DNA of 64,000 bases from Blautia glucerasea (lineage in GTDB: Bacteria; Bacillota; Clostridia; Lachnospirales; Lachnospiraceae). The notes under the pieces were generated by a model that worked only from the letters and a program-made list of their open reading frames with translations, did not search any database and was not told the DNA's origin. Location: positions 26,404 through 90,403 of the forward strand of contig NZ_JAAITU010000010.1 in NCBI RefSeq assembly GCF_013304385.1, given 5' to 3'. Positions within the stretch are counted from its first letter, which is position 1, and each line of letters begins with the position of its first letter. The translations under genes and the position numbers were made by a program. Below, one piece after another: positions 25,267 to 33,820 of this stretch.

Positions 25267-25818
25267 ATGAAGAAAAACAACAGTATTCAGACAGTTGTAG
25301 CTGTTGGTATCGGTGCAGCACTGTTTTTTGTGCTGGGACGTTTTGTTGCGATCCCAAGTCCGGTACCTAACACAAATATCAGTCTGCAGTATGCAGTACT
25401 GGCATTACTTGCTGCTATGTACGGACCATTTGCAGGCGGACTGATTGGATTCATTGGTCATACATTGATTGATTTGTCATGGGGTGGCAGCCCATGGTGG
25501 AGCTGGGTAATTGCATCCACATTTGTTGGTATTGTAGTTGGCCTGTTTGCTAAGAAGCTGGATATCCAGGAAGGTGATTTTGGCAAGGGCAAGATTGCCA
25601 CATTTGCAATTTCCAATATTGTTGCACATTTGGCAGCTTGGATCGTAGTAGCACCGGTTCTTGATATTCTTATTTATGCAGAGCCTGCCAACAAGGTTTT
25701 TGCACAGGGCGCATTTGCTGCTGTCGCTAATATCCTTACAGCTGTGATCGTAGGTATCCTGCTTGTGATCGCATATACCAAGACCATTGCAAAGAAAGGC
25801 TCTTTGGATCAGGAATAA
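25267..25818 (+). CDS. ECF transporter S component, UPF0397 family
   Basis: The 183-residue protein has five or six membrane segments. The N-terminus SIQTVVAVGIGAALFFVLGR and the motif GFIGHTLIDLSWGGSPWWSW are typical of the UPF0397 group. S components bind a vitamin-like solute and dock on the shared energising module. The next two genes supply the dedicated A-A and T subunits, so this is a complete group II ECF system. Members of this family are often annotated as riboflavin-type, but the substrate has not been settled; the leader palindromes may reveal it. A terminator and about 190 bases separate it from the ATPase gene. Confidence 0.88.
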   Translation: MKKNNSIQTVVAVGIGAALFFVLGRFVAIPSPVPNTNISLQYAVLALLAAMYGPFAGGLIGFIGHTLIDLSWGGSPWWSWVIASTFVGIVVGLFAKKLDIQEGDFGKGKIATFAISNIVAHLAAWIVVAPVLDILIYAEPANKVFAQGAFAAVANILTAVIVGILLVIAYTKTIAKKGSLDQE

Positions 25819-25910
25819 TCAGACAGAGCGCTTCGTAAAAATCAGAAATACTAATTTTAATCGGTTTTGTAACTGTGAGTGCAGGGAATAACTGCACAGA
25901 TTTCAAGAAG

Positions 25911-25955
25911 AAAGCTTTTCCACATTCTTTAGGGGTGTGGAAGAGCCTTTTTTAT
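25911..25955 (+). terminator. Terminator between the S component and ATPase genes
   Basis: AAGCTTTTCCACA pairs with TGTGGAAGAGCCT (with G-U pairs) and is followed by TTTTT. A second short stem-loop with CTGTGAGTGCAG and CTGCACAG lies just before it (25873-25898). Confidence 0.75.
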
Positions 25956-26005
25956 GTTATAATCAAATATGTTATGTTTGAATCATTTAACTGAGGTATA
26001 TACAT

Positions 26006-27730
26006 ATGAGGGAACTGAAGAAACCTATTATTTCATTTAAGGATTTTTCCTTTCAGTACAGGGCACAGAAAAAGCCTACACTGACCGGAATCAATCTTGA
26101 TATTTATCCTGGCGAGAGAGTCTTGATCGCCGGTCCTTCCGGCAGTGGTAAAAGTACGCTGGCATCCTGCGTGAATGGTCTGAATCCATTCTCAAATCCA
26201 GGAAAGTGCACTGGAAGTCTGATGGTAGATGGTGTGGATGCACCAAACAGCAGTATTTTTGAACTTTCTGCACATGTTGGTACTGTGCTCCAGGATCCTG
26301 ACGGACAGTTTATCGGTCTGACAGTAGGGGAGGATATTGCATTTGCATTGGAGAACAGCTGCACCCCACAGGATAAGATGCACAAGATCACAGAACATGT
26401 GGCGGACCTGGTAGGGATCCGGCAGCATCTAGAGTATGCGCCCCATGAATTATCTGGCGGTCAGAAGCAGAGAGTTTCTCTGGCTGGTGTGATGGTGGAC
26501 AGAGTAAAGATCCTTTTATTTGATGAACCACTGGCCAATCTGGATCCGGCTACTGGCAAGCAGGCGATCGAACTGATCGATGAGATCCAGGAGAAGACAG
26601 ATACTACAGTGCTGATCATTGAGCACAGGCTGGAGGATGTTTTGTGGCGAAATGTGGATAGGATCGTTCTGGTAAATGAAGGGAAGATCCTGGCGGATAT
26701 GCATCCAGATGAACTGCTTGCCACCAACCTTTTGGCGGAGAATGGGATCCGTGAGCCTTTGTATGTAACCGCCATGCGGTATGCGGGGGTTCAGATCACA
26801 CCACAGAAGAGGCCTTCTCATGTGGATCATACAGTGCTTGACGAACAGGACATCCGGAAGATTTCTGACTGGTTTGAATCCAGACCACAGCCACAGTCAA
26901 ATGAAGATCCGCAGGTTCTGCTGCAGGTAGAGGGACTGAATTTCGGATATACAAAAGAGCGGCAGACACTGCATAACGTAAGCTTTTCTATTGGAAAAGG
27001 GGAAATGATCAGCATTGTAGGGCAGAATGGCGCAGGGAAGTCTACACTGTCCAAGGTGATCTGCGGCTTTGAACAGGCAGAGAAGGGCAAGATACTTTTT
27101 GAAGGACGGGACATTACCGGAGAAAATATCCGGAAAAGAGCTAAATATATTGGATATGTAATGCAGAATCCTAACCAGATGATTTCTAAGAATATGATTT
27201 TTGATGAGGTTGCCTTGGCACTTCAGGGAAGTGGTATGGATCAGGCGCAGATCAGGGAGAAGGTGGAGTCTACCCTGAAGATCTGTGGCTTATATCCTTT
27301 CCGAAACTGGCCGGTTTCTGCATTAAGCTTTGGACAGAAGAAGCGGGTGACTATAGCAAGTGTGCTGGTGCAGGATCCAAGACTGATCATCCTGGATGAG
27401 CCTACGGCAGGCCAGGATTTCAGACATTACACGGATATTATGGAATTTTTGCGGGGACTGAACCGACAAGGTGTAACTGTGATCATGATCACCCATGATA
27501 TGCATCTGATGCTGGAGTATACACCAAGAGCCCTGGTGTTTTGCAACGGACAGCTGATCGCAGACAGAAGTGCGGCAGGGGTTCTTTGTGATTCGGAGCT
27601 GATACAAAAGGCAGCATTAAAGGAAACCAGTCTTTTTACATTAGCGAACCGGTGTGGGATCACTCCAGCAGAAGCTTTTGTAGAACGATTTATAGAGACG
27701 GACAGGGAGGTGCGCAGTCATGGCTGCTAA
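26006..27730 (+). CDS. ECF transporter ATPase with two fused ABC domains
   Basis: The 574-residue protein carries two EcfA-type ABC domains in tandem. Domain 1 has Walker A GPSGSGKSTLASC near residue 46, signature LSGGQKQRVSLAG and Walker B ILLFDEPLANLD. Domain 2 has GQNGAGKSTLSKV near residue 340, signature LSFGQKKRVTIAS and Walker B LIILDEPTAGQD. A linker of about 60 residues lies between. It powers the S component through the T subunit. Its stop overlaps the start of the T gene by 11 bases, showing tight coupling. The ribosome site (CTGAGGTATATAC) is modest. Confidence 0.95.
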   Translation: MRELKKPIISFKDFSFQYRAQKKPTLTGINLDIYPGERVLIAGPSGSGKSTLASCVNGLNPFSNPGKCTGSLMVDGVDAPNSSIFELSAHVGTVLQDPDGQFIGLTVGEDIAFALENSCTPQDKMHKITEHVADLVGIRQHLEYAPHELSGGQKQRVSLAGVMVDRVKILLFDEPLANLDPATGKQAIELIDEIQEKTDTTVLIIEHRLEDVLWRNVDRIVLVNEGKILADMHPDELLATNLLAENGIREPLYVTAMRYAGVQITPQKRPSHVDHTVLDEQDIRKISDWFESRPQPQSNEDPQVLLQVEGLNFGYTKERQTLHNVSFSIGKGEMISIVGQNGAGKSTLSKVICGFEQAEKGKILFEGRDITGENIRKRAKYIGYVMQNPNQMISKNMIFDEVALALQGSGMDQAQIREKVESTLKICGLYPFRNWPVSALSFGQKKRVTIASVLVQDPRLIILDEPTAGQDFRHYTDIMEFLRGLNRQGVTVIMITHDMHLMLEYTPRALVFCNGQLIADRSAAGVLCDSELIQKAALKETSLFTLANRCGITPAEAFVERFIETDREVRSHGC

Positions 27731-28550
27731 GACAGTATTAAATTATCTTCCCAGGGAAAGTGTGGTGCATAAGCTTACAGGTACCACCAAGCTGGCATTT
27801 TTTCTTCTGTTTACTTTTGCAAGTATGATCACCTATAATACATGGGTACTTTTAGGACTTTTGGCGGTTAGTCTCTTTGCTTTTAAACTGAGCCGGATCC
27901 ATTTTCGGGAAGTACGGTTTATGATGATCTTTATGCTGGTATTTCTCCTTTTGAATAATTTGTTTATTTTGCTGTTTGATCCTAACCAGGGCACCACATT
28001 GTATGGGACCCGCCATGTGCTTTTTCACTTGTTCTGGAGGTATGATATCACCCAGGAGCAGCTGTTTTATATGCTGAATATTTCTCTGAAATATTTTGTG
28101 GCACTTCCGGTGGCGATTTTGTTTATTTCTGCTACCAATCCAAGCGAATTTGCGGCCAGCCTGAACAGCATTGGTGTTTCCTACAAGATTGGATATTCTG
28201 TGGCAATTGCCCTCCGCTATATTCCGGATATCCAGAGAGATTACCACAGTATCAGCCAGGCACAGCAGGCCAGAGGCGTTGAGCTGGGAAAAAGCGAGCC
28301 GTTTTTTGCCAGACTGAAGAATTCTGTCAGTATTCTGATGCCGCTGATCCTTACCAGCCTGAACCGGATCAATACCATTTCCAATGCTATGGAGCTAAGA
28401 GGCTTTGGAAAGGATAAAAAGCGTACCTGGTATATGAAGCGTCCCTTTGCACGCAGGGATTTTGTGGTCCTTGCCCTGGGGGTTGTGCTGTTTGGAATCA
28501 GCCTTGGCATTACCCTGCGTTTTGGACGATTTTATAATCCTTTCAAATAA
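27720..28550 (+). CDS. ECF transporter T component (EcfT-type)
   Basis: The 276-residue membrane protein has four to five hydrophobic segments near the N-terminus (FFLLFTFASMITYNTWVLLG) and a last one near the C-terminus. The two conserved coupling helices with Ala-Arg-Gly are visible: QAQQARGVELG near residue 181 and AMELRGFGKDKKR near residue 222. These dock into the ATPase grooves. It overlaps the ATPase gene by 11 bases and completes the S-AA-T module. It converges on the glycerate kinase gene. Confidence 0.93.
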   Translation: MAAKTVLNYLPRESVVHKLTGTTKLAFFLLFTFASMITYNTWVLLGLLAVSLFAFKLSRIHFREVRFMMIFMLVFLLLNNLFILLFDPNQGTTLYGTRHVLFHLFWRYDITQEQLFYMLNISLKYFVALPVAILFISATNPSEFAASLNSIGVSYKIGYSVAIALRYIPDIQRDYHSISQAQQARGVELGKSEPFFARLKNSVSILMPLILTSLNRINTISNAMELRGFGKDKKRTWYMKRPFARRDFVVLALGVVLFGISLGITLRFGRFYNPFK

Positions 28551-28600
28551 GAGATGATCTAAAGGATATCTTAAGGAAAAATTTGTAACTGTGAGGATAA

Positions 28601-29752
28601 TTACTGAGTACTTACAATAAATGTTTTTATTACACGGAAAACCTGTTCTACAGAAGCAGACATGTTTGCTTTGGCATTTTCAGTATCCATAGCCTCTTCC
28701 AGGGAGACCGGGGATCTGAGAATCGGGAAGAATGCGTCAATACCGGACTGATTGCAGACGGCAGCATCAGGCGTTACGCATCCTGAAAAAGCCAAAACAG
28801 GTTTTTCGTATTTTTTTGCCATTTGTGCCACACCTTGGGGGGCTTTGCCCATAACAGTTTGTGCATCCAGACGGCCTTCTCCGGTCAGGATGATATCTGC
28901 GTCTTTGATATAATCTTCCATGTGTGTTTCTTCCAACACGATCTTGATCCCGGATTCCAAAGAAGCATTCAAAAAAGTACGAAAAGCAAAGCCCAGGCCG
29001 CCTGCAGCACCGCAGCCTGGGTAGTCTGGGTCTGCATTCGGATACATTTTACCGGCAAGGCTTGCAAAATGTGCCAGCCATGGATCCATAAGAGCGATCA
29101 TTTCGCTGTCTGCACCCTTCTGGGGTCCGAAAATGGCACTGCATCCTTCAGGACCGCAAAGTGGATTGGTCACATCACAGGCAATGCGAAAGGTACATTC
29201 TTTTAATTCTGGAAGTGCATGGGTATTATCAATGGTTTTCAGAAGGGAAAGCCCCTGGGCTCCATAAGGGATAGGATCCCCGGAAGCATCCAGAAAATCA
29301 AAGCCTAATGCCTGCAGCATCCCCACACCACCGTCATTGGTGGCACTTCCTCCAATACCTATGATAAACTTACGGCAGCCTTGTGAGATTGCATCCAGGA
29401 TCACCTGACCTACACCATAAGTGGTTGTATGCAGAGGATTTTTTTCTTTTCCATGTACTAGTGTGATGCCTGCAGCACCTGACATTTCAATCACGGCAGT
29501 GTGGGCGGCAGGAAGGATACCATAGCGGCAGTGAGCTGGTTTTCCGCCTGGACCGATCACTGTGACAGTACGAAAAGAGCCACCCATACCTTCTGTGATG
29601 GCAGTCACTGTGCCTTCGCCGCCATCTGCAAGAGGGCGGATACAGATATCAGCATCTGGAAAAACTTTTCGGATACTCTGGGCAGCTGCGATACCGGCTT
29701 CCTTAGAAGTCATACTTCCTTTAAATGAATCAATGGCAATTACAAGCTTCAT
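28601..29752 (-). CDS. Glycerate kinase
   Basis: The 383-residue protein belongs to the GarK/GlxK glycerate kinase family: it phosphorylates D-glycerate with ATP. The N-terminus MKLVIAIDSFKGSMTSKEA, the phosphate loop LADGGEGTV near residue 45, GIGGSATNDGGVGMLQALG near 130 and TGEGRLDAQTVMGKAP near 290 are the family motifs. It is transcribed away from a CdaR-type regulator, the usual partner. The two genes share the intergenic promoter region 29753-29921. It completes breakdown of glycerate derived from sugar acids. Confidence 0.95.
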   Translation of the reverse strand: MKLVIAIDSFKGSMTSKEAGIAAAQSIRKVFPDADICIRPLADGGEGTVTAITEGMGGSFRTVTVIGPGGKPAHCRYGILPAAHTAVIEMSGAAGITLVHGKEKNPLHTTTYGVGQVILDAISQGCRKFIIGIGGSATNDGGVGMLQALGFDFLDASGDPIPYGAQGLSLLKTIDNTHALPELKECTFRIACDVTNPLCGPEGCSAIFGPQKGADSEMIALMDPWLAHFASLAGKMYPNADPDYPGCGAAGGLGFAFRTFLNASLESGIKIVLEETHMEDYIKDADIILTGEGRLDAQTVMGKAPQGVAQMAKKYEKPVLAFSGCVTPDAAVCNQSGIDAFFPILRSPVSLEEAMDTENAKANMSASVEQVFRVIKTFIVSTQ

Positions 29753-29921
29753 GGTCAGATCTCCTTTTCTTGGGCTTACGAATCAAATCTTACTTTTGTT
29801 TATATTTTATCAGTTTTATCGCGTGAAAAAATGGTATAAATAATAAAATATGGTTTAAAAAACAAGAAATATATGTTATAAAGAACATATAAATTTATAA
29901 AAGCACAATGAGGGGGAAAAC

Positions 29922-31019
29922 ATGGAGATCATTGACAGGGAAACAGCCCAGTATATTGTGGATACAGTAAAGAGTGTATGTGGAAAAGATATTAATTATA
30001 TTGATGCAAGGGGGATTATTATTGCCAGCACAGATCACAGCCGGGTAGATTCCTTTCATGAGATCGGCTATCAGGTAGTGACCCAGGGAGATACAAAAGA
30101 AGTTTCAGGCGATGAAAGCTTTTGGGGCGTTCAAAAAGGAGTAAATCTTCCGGTTTTTTATCATGGAAAAGTGATTGCTGCAGTAGGAATCAGCGGCGAT
30201 GTGGAAGAGGCAAGAAAATATGCAGCTTTGGCACAGAAAATCACCACGATCCTTTTGCGGGAAAGAGAATTGGAAGCCAGAGGCAGCCAAAAGAGATCCA
30301 AGATCAGTTATATGCTTCGGACATTGATCAGGCAGGACATCACAGACTATACAGAGCTGAAAGCTTTTTTCAAAGAAAATGGGATTAGGGAATCTGGAAA
30401 GTACAGGATGGCTTTTGTAAATGTAAGGTCAGATGTTTTTGCGGAAGGCATGACCAACCCGGTGCTTCGTGTTTTTGAAAAGATCAGTCCTTGGTATACA
30501 TATGAATATCCGGGAGAATATGTATTATTGTTGAAAGAAAGCGATACAGGCAAAGCTATTCGCTTGCTGCAGGAACTGACCAGGGTTCATGAAGCAGAGA
30601 TTACTGCAGGGATGGGAATGCTCAAGGAACTTTCCCATATTTCTCAATCCTGGCAGGAGGCAAGGATGGCTCAGAGAAGTGTGCAGGGCCGCAAGGGATT
30701 CTGCTTGTATGAAGAACTGGGATTTGAAATGCTTCTGGGAAATGTATCTGAAAAAGTGAAAACTCAGTATATAGCGAAAATTCTGCAGGGTCTGGCATCG
30801 GAGGATCTTCAAATACTGAAAGTCTATTACAGCCAGGATATGTCTTTGCAGAAAACCTGTGAACTGCTGAATATGCATAAAAATACTCTTCAGTACCGGC
30901 TGAACCGTATCCGGGAGATTTGCGGATATGATCCGAGAAGGTTCAGGGATGGGGTTTCATTATATACAGCTGTGCGCATGCAGGCAGAAAAAGATGAAAA
31001 ACAGAAAAATGATTTTTAA
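29922..31019 (+). CDS. CdaR family transcriptional regulator (sugar diacid recognition)
   Basis: The 365-residue regulator has an N-terminal diacid recognition domain (residues 5-135, with YIVDTVKSVCGKDINYIDARG and VNLPVFYHGKVIAAVGISGD), a middle GGDEF-like linker, and a C-terminal PucR-type helix-turn-helix (residues 305-345, CELLNMHKNTLQYRLNRI). CdaR activates genes for glucarate, galactarate and glycerate use in response to glycerate. The divergent glycerate kinase is therefore its probable target. RBS GAGGGGG precedes ATG 29922. No clear operator could be picked out from the AT-rich 169-base spacer. Confidence 0.92.
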   Translation: MEIIDRETAQYIVDTVKSVCGKDINYIDARGIIIASTDHSRVDSFHEIGYQVVTQGDTKEVSGDESFWGVQKGVNLPVFYHGKVIAAVGISGDVEEARKYAALAQKITTILLRERELEARGSQKRSKISYMLRTLIRQDITDYTELKAFFKENGIRESGKYRMAFVNVRSDVFAEGMTNPVLRVFEKISPWYTYEYPGEYVLLLKESDTGKAIRLLQELTRVHEAEITAGMGMLKELSHISQSWQEARMAQRSVQGRKGFCLYEELGFEMLLGNVSEKVKTQYIAKILQGLASEDLQILKVYYSQDMSLQKTCELLNMHKNTLQYRLNRIREICGYDPRRFRDGVSLYTAVRMQAEKDEKQKNDF

Positions 31020-31098
31020 CAAATTGAACACATTTTTCCCACAAAGTAAACACAAATAACCCCTATACTGTGAAACATCAAAAGGAAATGAAGCAGAT

Positions 31099-31138
31099 AT
31101 TAAAGAATGCAACAGATCATTAAAGAATAAAACAGACG
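31099..31138 (+). repeat. Tandem 20-base direct repeat upstream of the HtrA gene
   Basis: ATTAAAGAATGCAACAGATC is directly followed by ATTAAAGAATAAAACAGACG, matching at 17 of 20 positions. Candidate regulator sites in the leader of the protease gene. Confidence 0.55.
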
Positions 31139-31163
31139 ATGAGTCTTTAAGGAGGTATATATC

Positions 31164-32648
31164 ATGAAGGATTTTAATGAACTGAATGAGATGGATGAAA
31201 TGAATGAGAATGAAAATAACAAAAAGGCAGAAAAGAAAAACCAGAAAAAGAAAATGGTGAAGAAAGGTTTAAGCATCAGCCTTTGTGCAGTGCTTGCAGG
31301 AGGACTTGCAGCAGGCTCTTATCACGGATTTAATTATCTGAATAACTGGAATACAGCAAGCAATGTACAGGCAGCGGAGAGTGGTGATACACTTACTCTT
31401 CTGAAAGCTAAGAAGTCAAGCTCCGATGATTCTGACAAAAAAGATACAGCATCTGCAGGAAGTATGGATGTATCTGCAATTGTAGAGCAGGCAATGCCTT
31501 CTGTAGTATCCATCAGTACCAAGTCTGTACAGGAGGTACAGGATTATTACGGAATCTTCAGCCAGTACGGATATGCACCACAGGAGAGAGAAGTTGAAGG
31601 CAGCGGTTCCGGTATTATTATCGGGAAGAACGATACAGAGCTTCTGATCGCAACCAACTACCACGTAGTGGAGGGCGCAGATACATTATCTGTTGGTTTT
31701 GTTGATAACAATGCTTATGAAGCAAAAGTAAAAGGATATGATAAGGCAAATGACCTGGCAGTTGTATCCGTATCATTGGATGATATTTCCGATGATACCA
31801 TGGATGCAATCTCTGTTGCAACCATCGGAAGCTCCGATGATCTGAAGGTTGGCGAGCAGGTAATTGCTATTGGTAATGCACTTGGTTATGGACAGTCTGT
31901 TACAACTGGTATTGTCAGTGCAAAGAACCGCAGAGCAAATTCTGATTATTCCCAGCAGACGGTTCAGAGTGATGAAGAAGATAACCAGAGCGGTATCAAT
32001 CTGATCCAGACAGATGCAGCAATCAACCCTGGTAACAGTGGCGGTGCTCTTCTTAACATGAAGGGTGAGGTTGTTGGTATCAATTCCGCAAAGCTGGCAT
32101 CTACTGAGGTTGAAGGTATCGGTTATGCAATTGCGATCTCTGATGTTACAGATGATATTGAGAATCTGATGAATGCGAAGACAAGAGATAAAGTAGAGGG
32201 AAGCCATGGCGTACTTGGCATCAGCGGACGTACAGTCAGTGATGAAGCAAGCCAGTATTATGGTATTCCGGAAGGTGTTTATGTTGCAGAAGTAACGGAA
32301 GGCGGTGCTGCAGAGGCTGCTGGTATTAAGGAACAGAACATTATCACAAAGTTTGATGGCAAGACTGTTACTTCTATTGAAGATCTGGTAGATATGCTTG
32401 AGTATTACGAGCCAGAAGAACAGGTAGAGGTCACGATCGCAACACTTAGTAAGGGCGGTTACAAAGAGAGTACAGTAGACGTTACTCTTGGCTCCAGTGA
32501 GGACCAGGATCAGAGTAATGAGGATCAGGACAGCGATGTACAGAACAGTGATGATCAGGGCGATGATGTCCAGGGCGGCGATAACCTGTTTGATGATTTT
32601 GAACAGGGAGGCAGAAGCGGACTTCAGTTCGGTGATGGTGTGAACTAA
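31164..32648 (+). CDS. HtrA/DegP-like serine protease with PDZ domain
   Basis: The 494-residue protein is anchored by one N-terminal membrane segment (about 33-55) after a highly charged cytoplasmic tail. The trypsin-like domain has the triad H167 (NYHVVEG), D197 (NDLAVVSV) and S292 (NPGNSGGALL). A PDZ domain follows (about 350-435, GVLGISGRTVS). The last 50 residues are disordered and acidic (QSNEDQDSDVQNSDDQ). HtrA proteases degrade or refold damaged exported proteins at the cell surface. RBS TTAAGGAGG lies before the ATG. The direct repeat at 31099-31138 may be its control site. Confidence 0.95.
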   Translation: MKDFNELNEMDEMNENENNKKAEKKNQKKKMVKKGLSISLCAVLAGGLAAGSYHGFNYLNNWNTASNVQAAESGDTLTLLKAKKSSSDDSDKKDTASAGSMDVSAIVEQAMPSVVSISTKSVQEVQDYYGIFSQYGYAPQEREVEGSGSGIIIGKNDTELLIATNYHVVEGADTLSVGFVDNNAYEAKVKGYDKANDLAVVSVSLDDISDDTMDAISVATIGSSDDLKVGEQVIAIGNALGYGQSVTTGIVSAKNRRANSDYSQQTVQSDEEDNQSGINLIQTDAAINPGNSGGALLNMKGEVVGINSAKLASTEVEGIGYAIAISDVTDDIENLMNAKTRDKVEGSHGVLGISGRTVSDEASQYYGIPEGVYVAEVTEGGAAEAAGIKEQNIITKFDGKTVTSIEDLVDMLEYYEPEEQVEVTIATLSKGGYKESTVDVTLGSSEDQDQSNEDQDSDVQNSDDQGDDVQGGDNLFDDFEQGGRSGLQFGDGVN

Positions 32649-32696
32649 GACTTTCTGAATTGAAAAGAATATGAAGCAGGTAAAGCACCTGGTATA

Positions 32697-32741
32697 AAAT
32701 ACCGCATCGGTTTCGGGAAAGGAAGCCGGTGCGGTATTTTT
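32697..32741 (+). terminator. Intrinsic terminator after the HtrA gene
   Basis: AAATACCGCATCGG pairs with CCGGTGCGGTATTT (one G-U and a small bulge) and runs into TTTTT. Confidence 0.85.
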
Positions 32742-32874
32742 GTCGCCAGGCATCCGTAAGAAGCTGCCGGTGGCAGGTTCTGTAGGTGCAGAAGCGCATC
32801 AAATAAATGAATTGCTGTTTGTGGAAGAGTATAATATAATCGTATGATACGGAAATGGGAAGGGAGAACATTTG

Positions 32875-33600
32875 ATGACAGATAAAATAGCATTGGTTTT
32901 TGATATTGATGATACATTATACCGCCAGATCGATTTGCTTCAGTCAGCCTGTGAAGAAGCAATGGGCGGTAAAAAGCTGCCGGATCCGGAACTGTTTTAT
33001 CAGACTTTTGGGAAAAGAAGCTACGAAATGTTCCTGGAAAGTTCGGCTGGAAGAATGGAACTTCACCAGTCAAGGATATGCCGCATTATGAAAACAATGG
33101 AAGACCTGCAGATTCCTTTTACAGAAGAAATGGCAGAAGATTTTCAGCGCAGATACAAAGAAAAACAGCAGAACCTGAAGCTTTCACCGGCATTGGCGGA
33201 AATATTGGAAAGATGTAAATCTGCAGGGATACGGATGGGTGTGATCTCCAATGGTCCAGATCAGCATCAAAAGGAGAAATGTCATATTATGGGATTGGAA
33301 CAGTGGATTCCAATGGAACATGTGCTGGTTTCAGAAGGAGTTGGATGCGCCAAGCCTGAAAGTGAAATCTTCCGGATGGCAGAACAGCGGCTGGGGATCA
33401 CAGATGAGACTGTTTATATGATCGGCGATTCCTTTGCCAATGATATGGCAGGGGCAATGAATGCAGGATGGAAAACCATCTGGGTGAATTACCATGGGTA
33501 TAAGCTTCCGGAAGGTGCAAAGAAACCGGATTATCAGGTGAAAACACAGGAAGAATTACGTAATGTGATCCTGGGATTAGGGGATCTGCGTACCTTTTAG
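32875..33600 (+). CDS. HAD family hydrolase
   Basis: The 241-residue cytoplasmic phosphatase has HAD motif I DIDDTLY (D11 and D13), motif II VISNGPD, a conserved lysine in CAKPESEIF and motif IV MIGDSFANDMAG. The helical cap lies between motifs I and II, which marks subclass I like phosphoglycolate phosphatase and YjjG. The start is ATG 32875 (the preceding TTG is closer to the ribosome site AAGGGAGAA). Substrate is unknown. It stands alone. Confidence 0.9.
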   Translation: MTDKIALVFDIDDTLYRQIDLLQSACEEAMGGKKLPDPELFYQTFGKRSYEMFLESSAGRMELHQSRICRIMKTMEDLQIPFTEEMAEDFQRRYKEKQQNLKLSPALAEILERCKSAGIRMGVISNGPDQHQKEKCHIMGLEQWIPMEHVLVSEGVGCAKPESEIFRMAEQRLGITDETVYMIGDSFANDMAGAMNAGWKTIWVNYHGYKLPEGAKKPDYQVKTQEELRNVILGLGDLRTF

Positions 33601-33660
33601 CGTTTAATTATTATATAAAAATGAAAAATGTTATATTGTAAGGAAAGATGGATTGCGCTA

Positions 33661-33775
33661 CACTCCTAAATATCTTCTGCTATCGGAGTCGTGATAAAAT
33701 GTAGAGTCTACGTCTGATAGCAGTGGTGAAACGCAGTGCTCACGTCTGACATAACCTCCGGCAGAGCATTGCAGG
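33661..33775 (+). promoter_or_regulatory. Structured leader upstream of the giant surface protein gene
   Basis: CTGCTATC (33677) pairs with GATAGCAG (33716), and GCAGTGCTC pairs with GAGCATTGC with a single G-U. ACGTCTGA occurs in both units (33710 and 33742). It may be an RNA structure in the 5' leader. It matches no riboswitch class I can recognise. Confidence 0.4.
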
Positions 33776-33820
33776 TGGATTTTCTAGTTAGAAAAGCGTA
33801 CACAATATAAGGAGGAGCGC

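Noticed and set aside
28560..28620. Terminator between the ECF T gene and glycerate kinase
   Set aside because: Only weak AT pairing is visible; no convincing stem and T-run could be identified.
33661..33775. c-di-GMP (GEMM) riboswitch before the adhesin gene
   Set aside because: CCTCCGGC resembles part of the GEMM consensus, but the other conserved segments and the receptor stem are not present.
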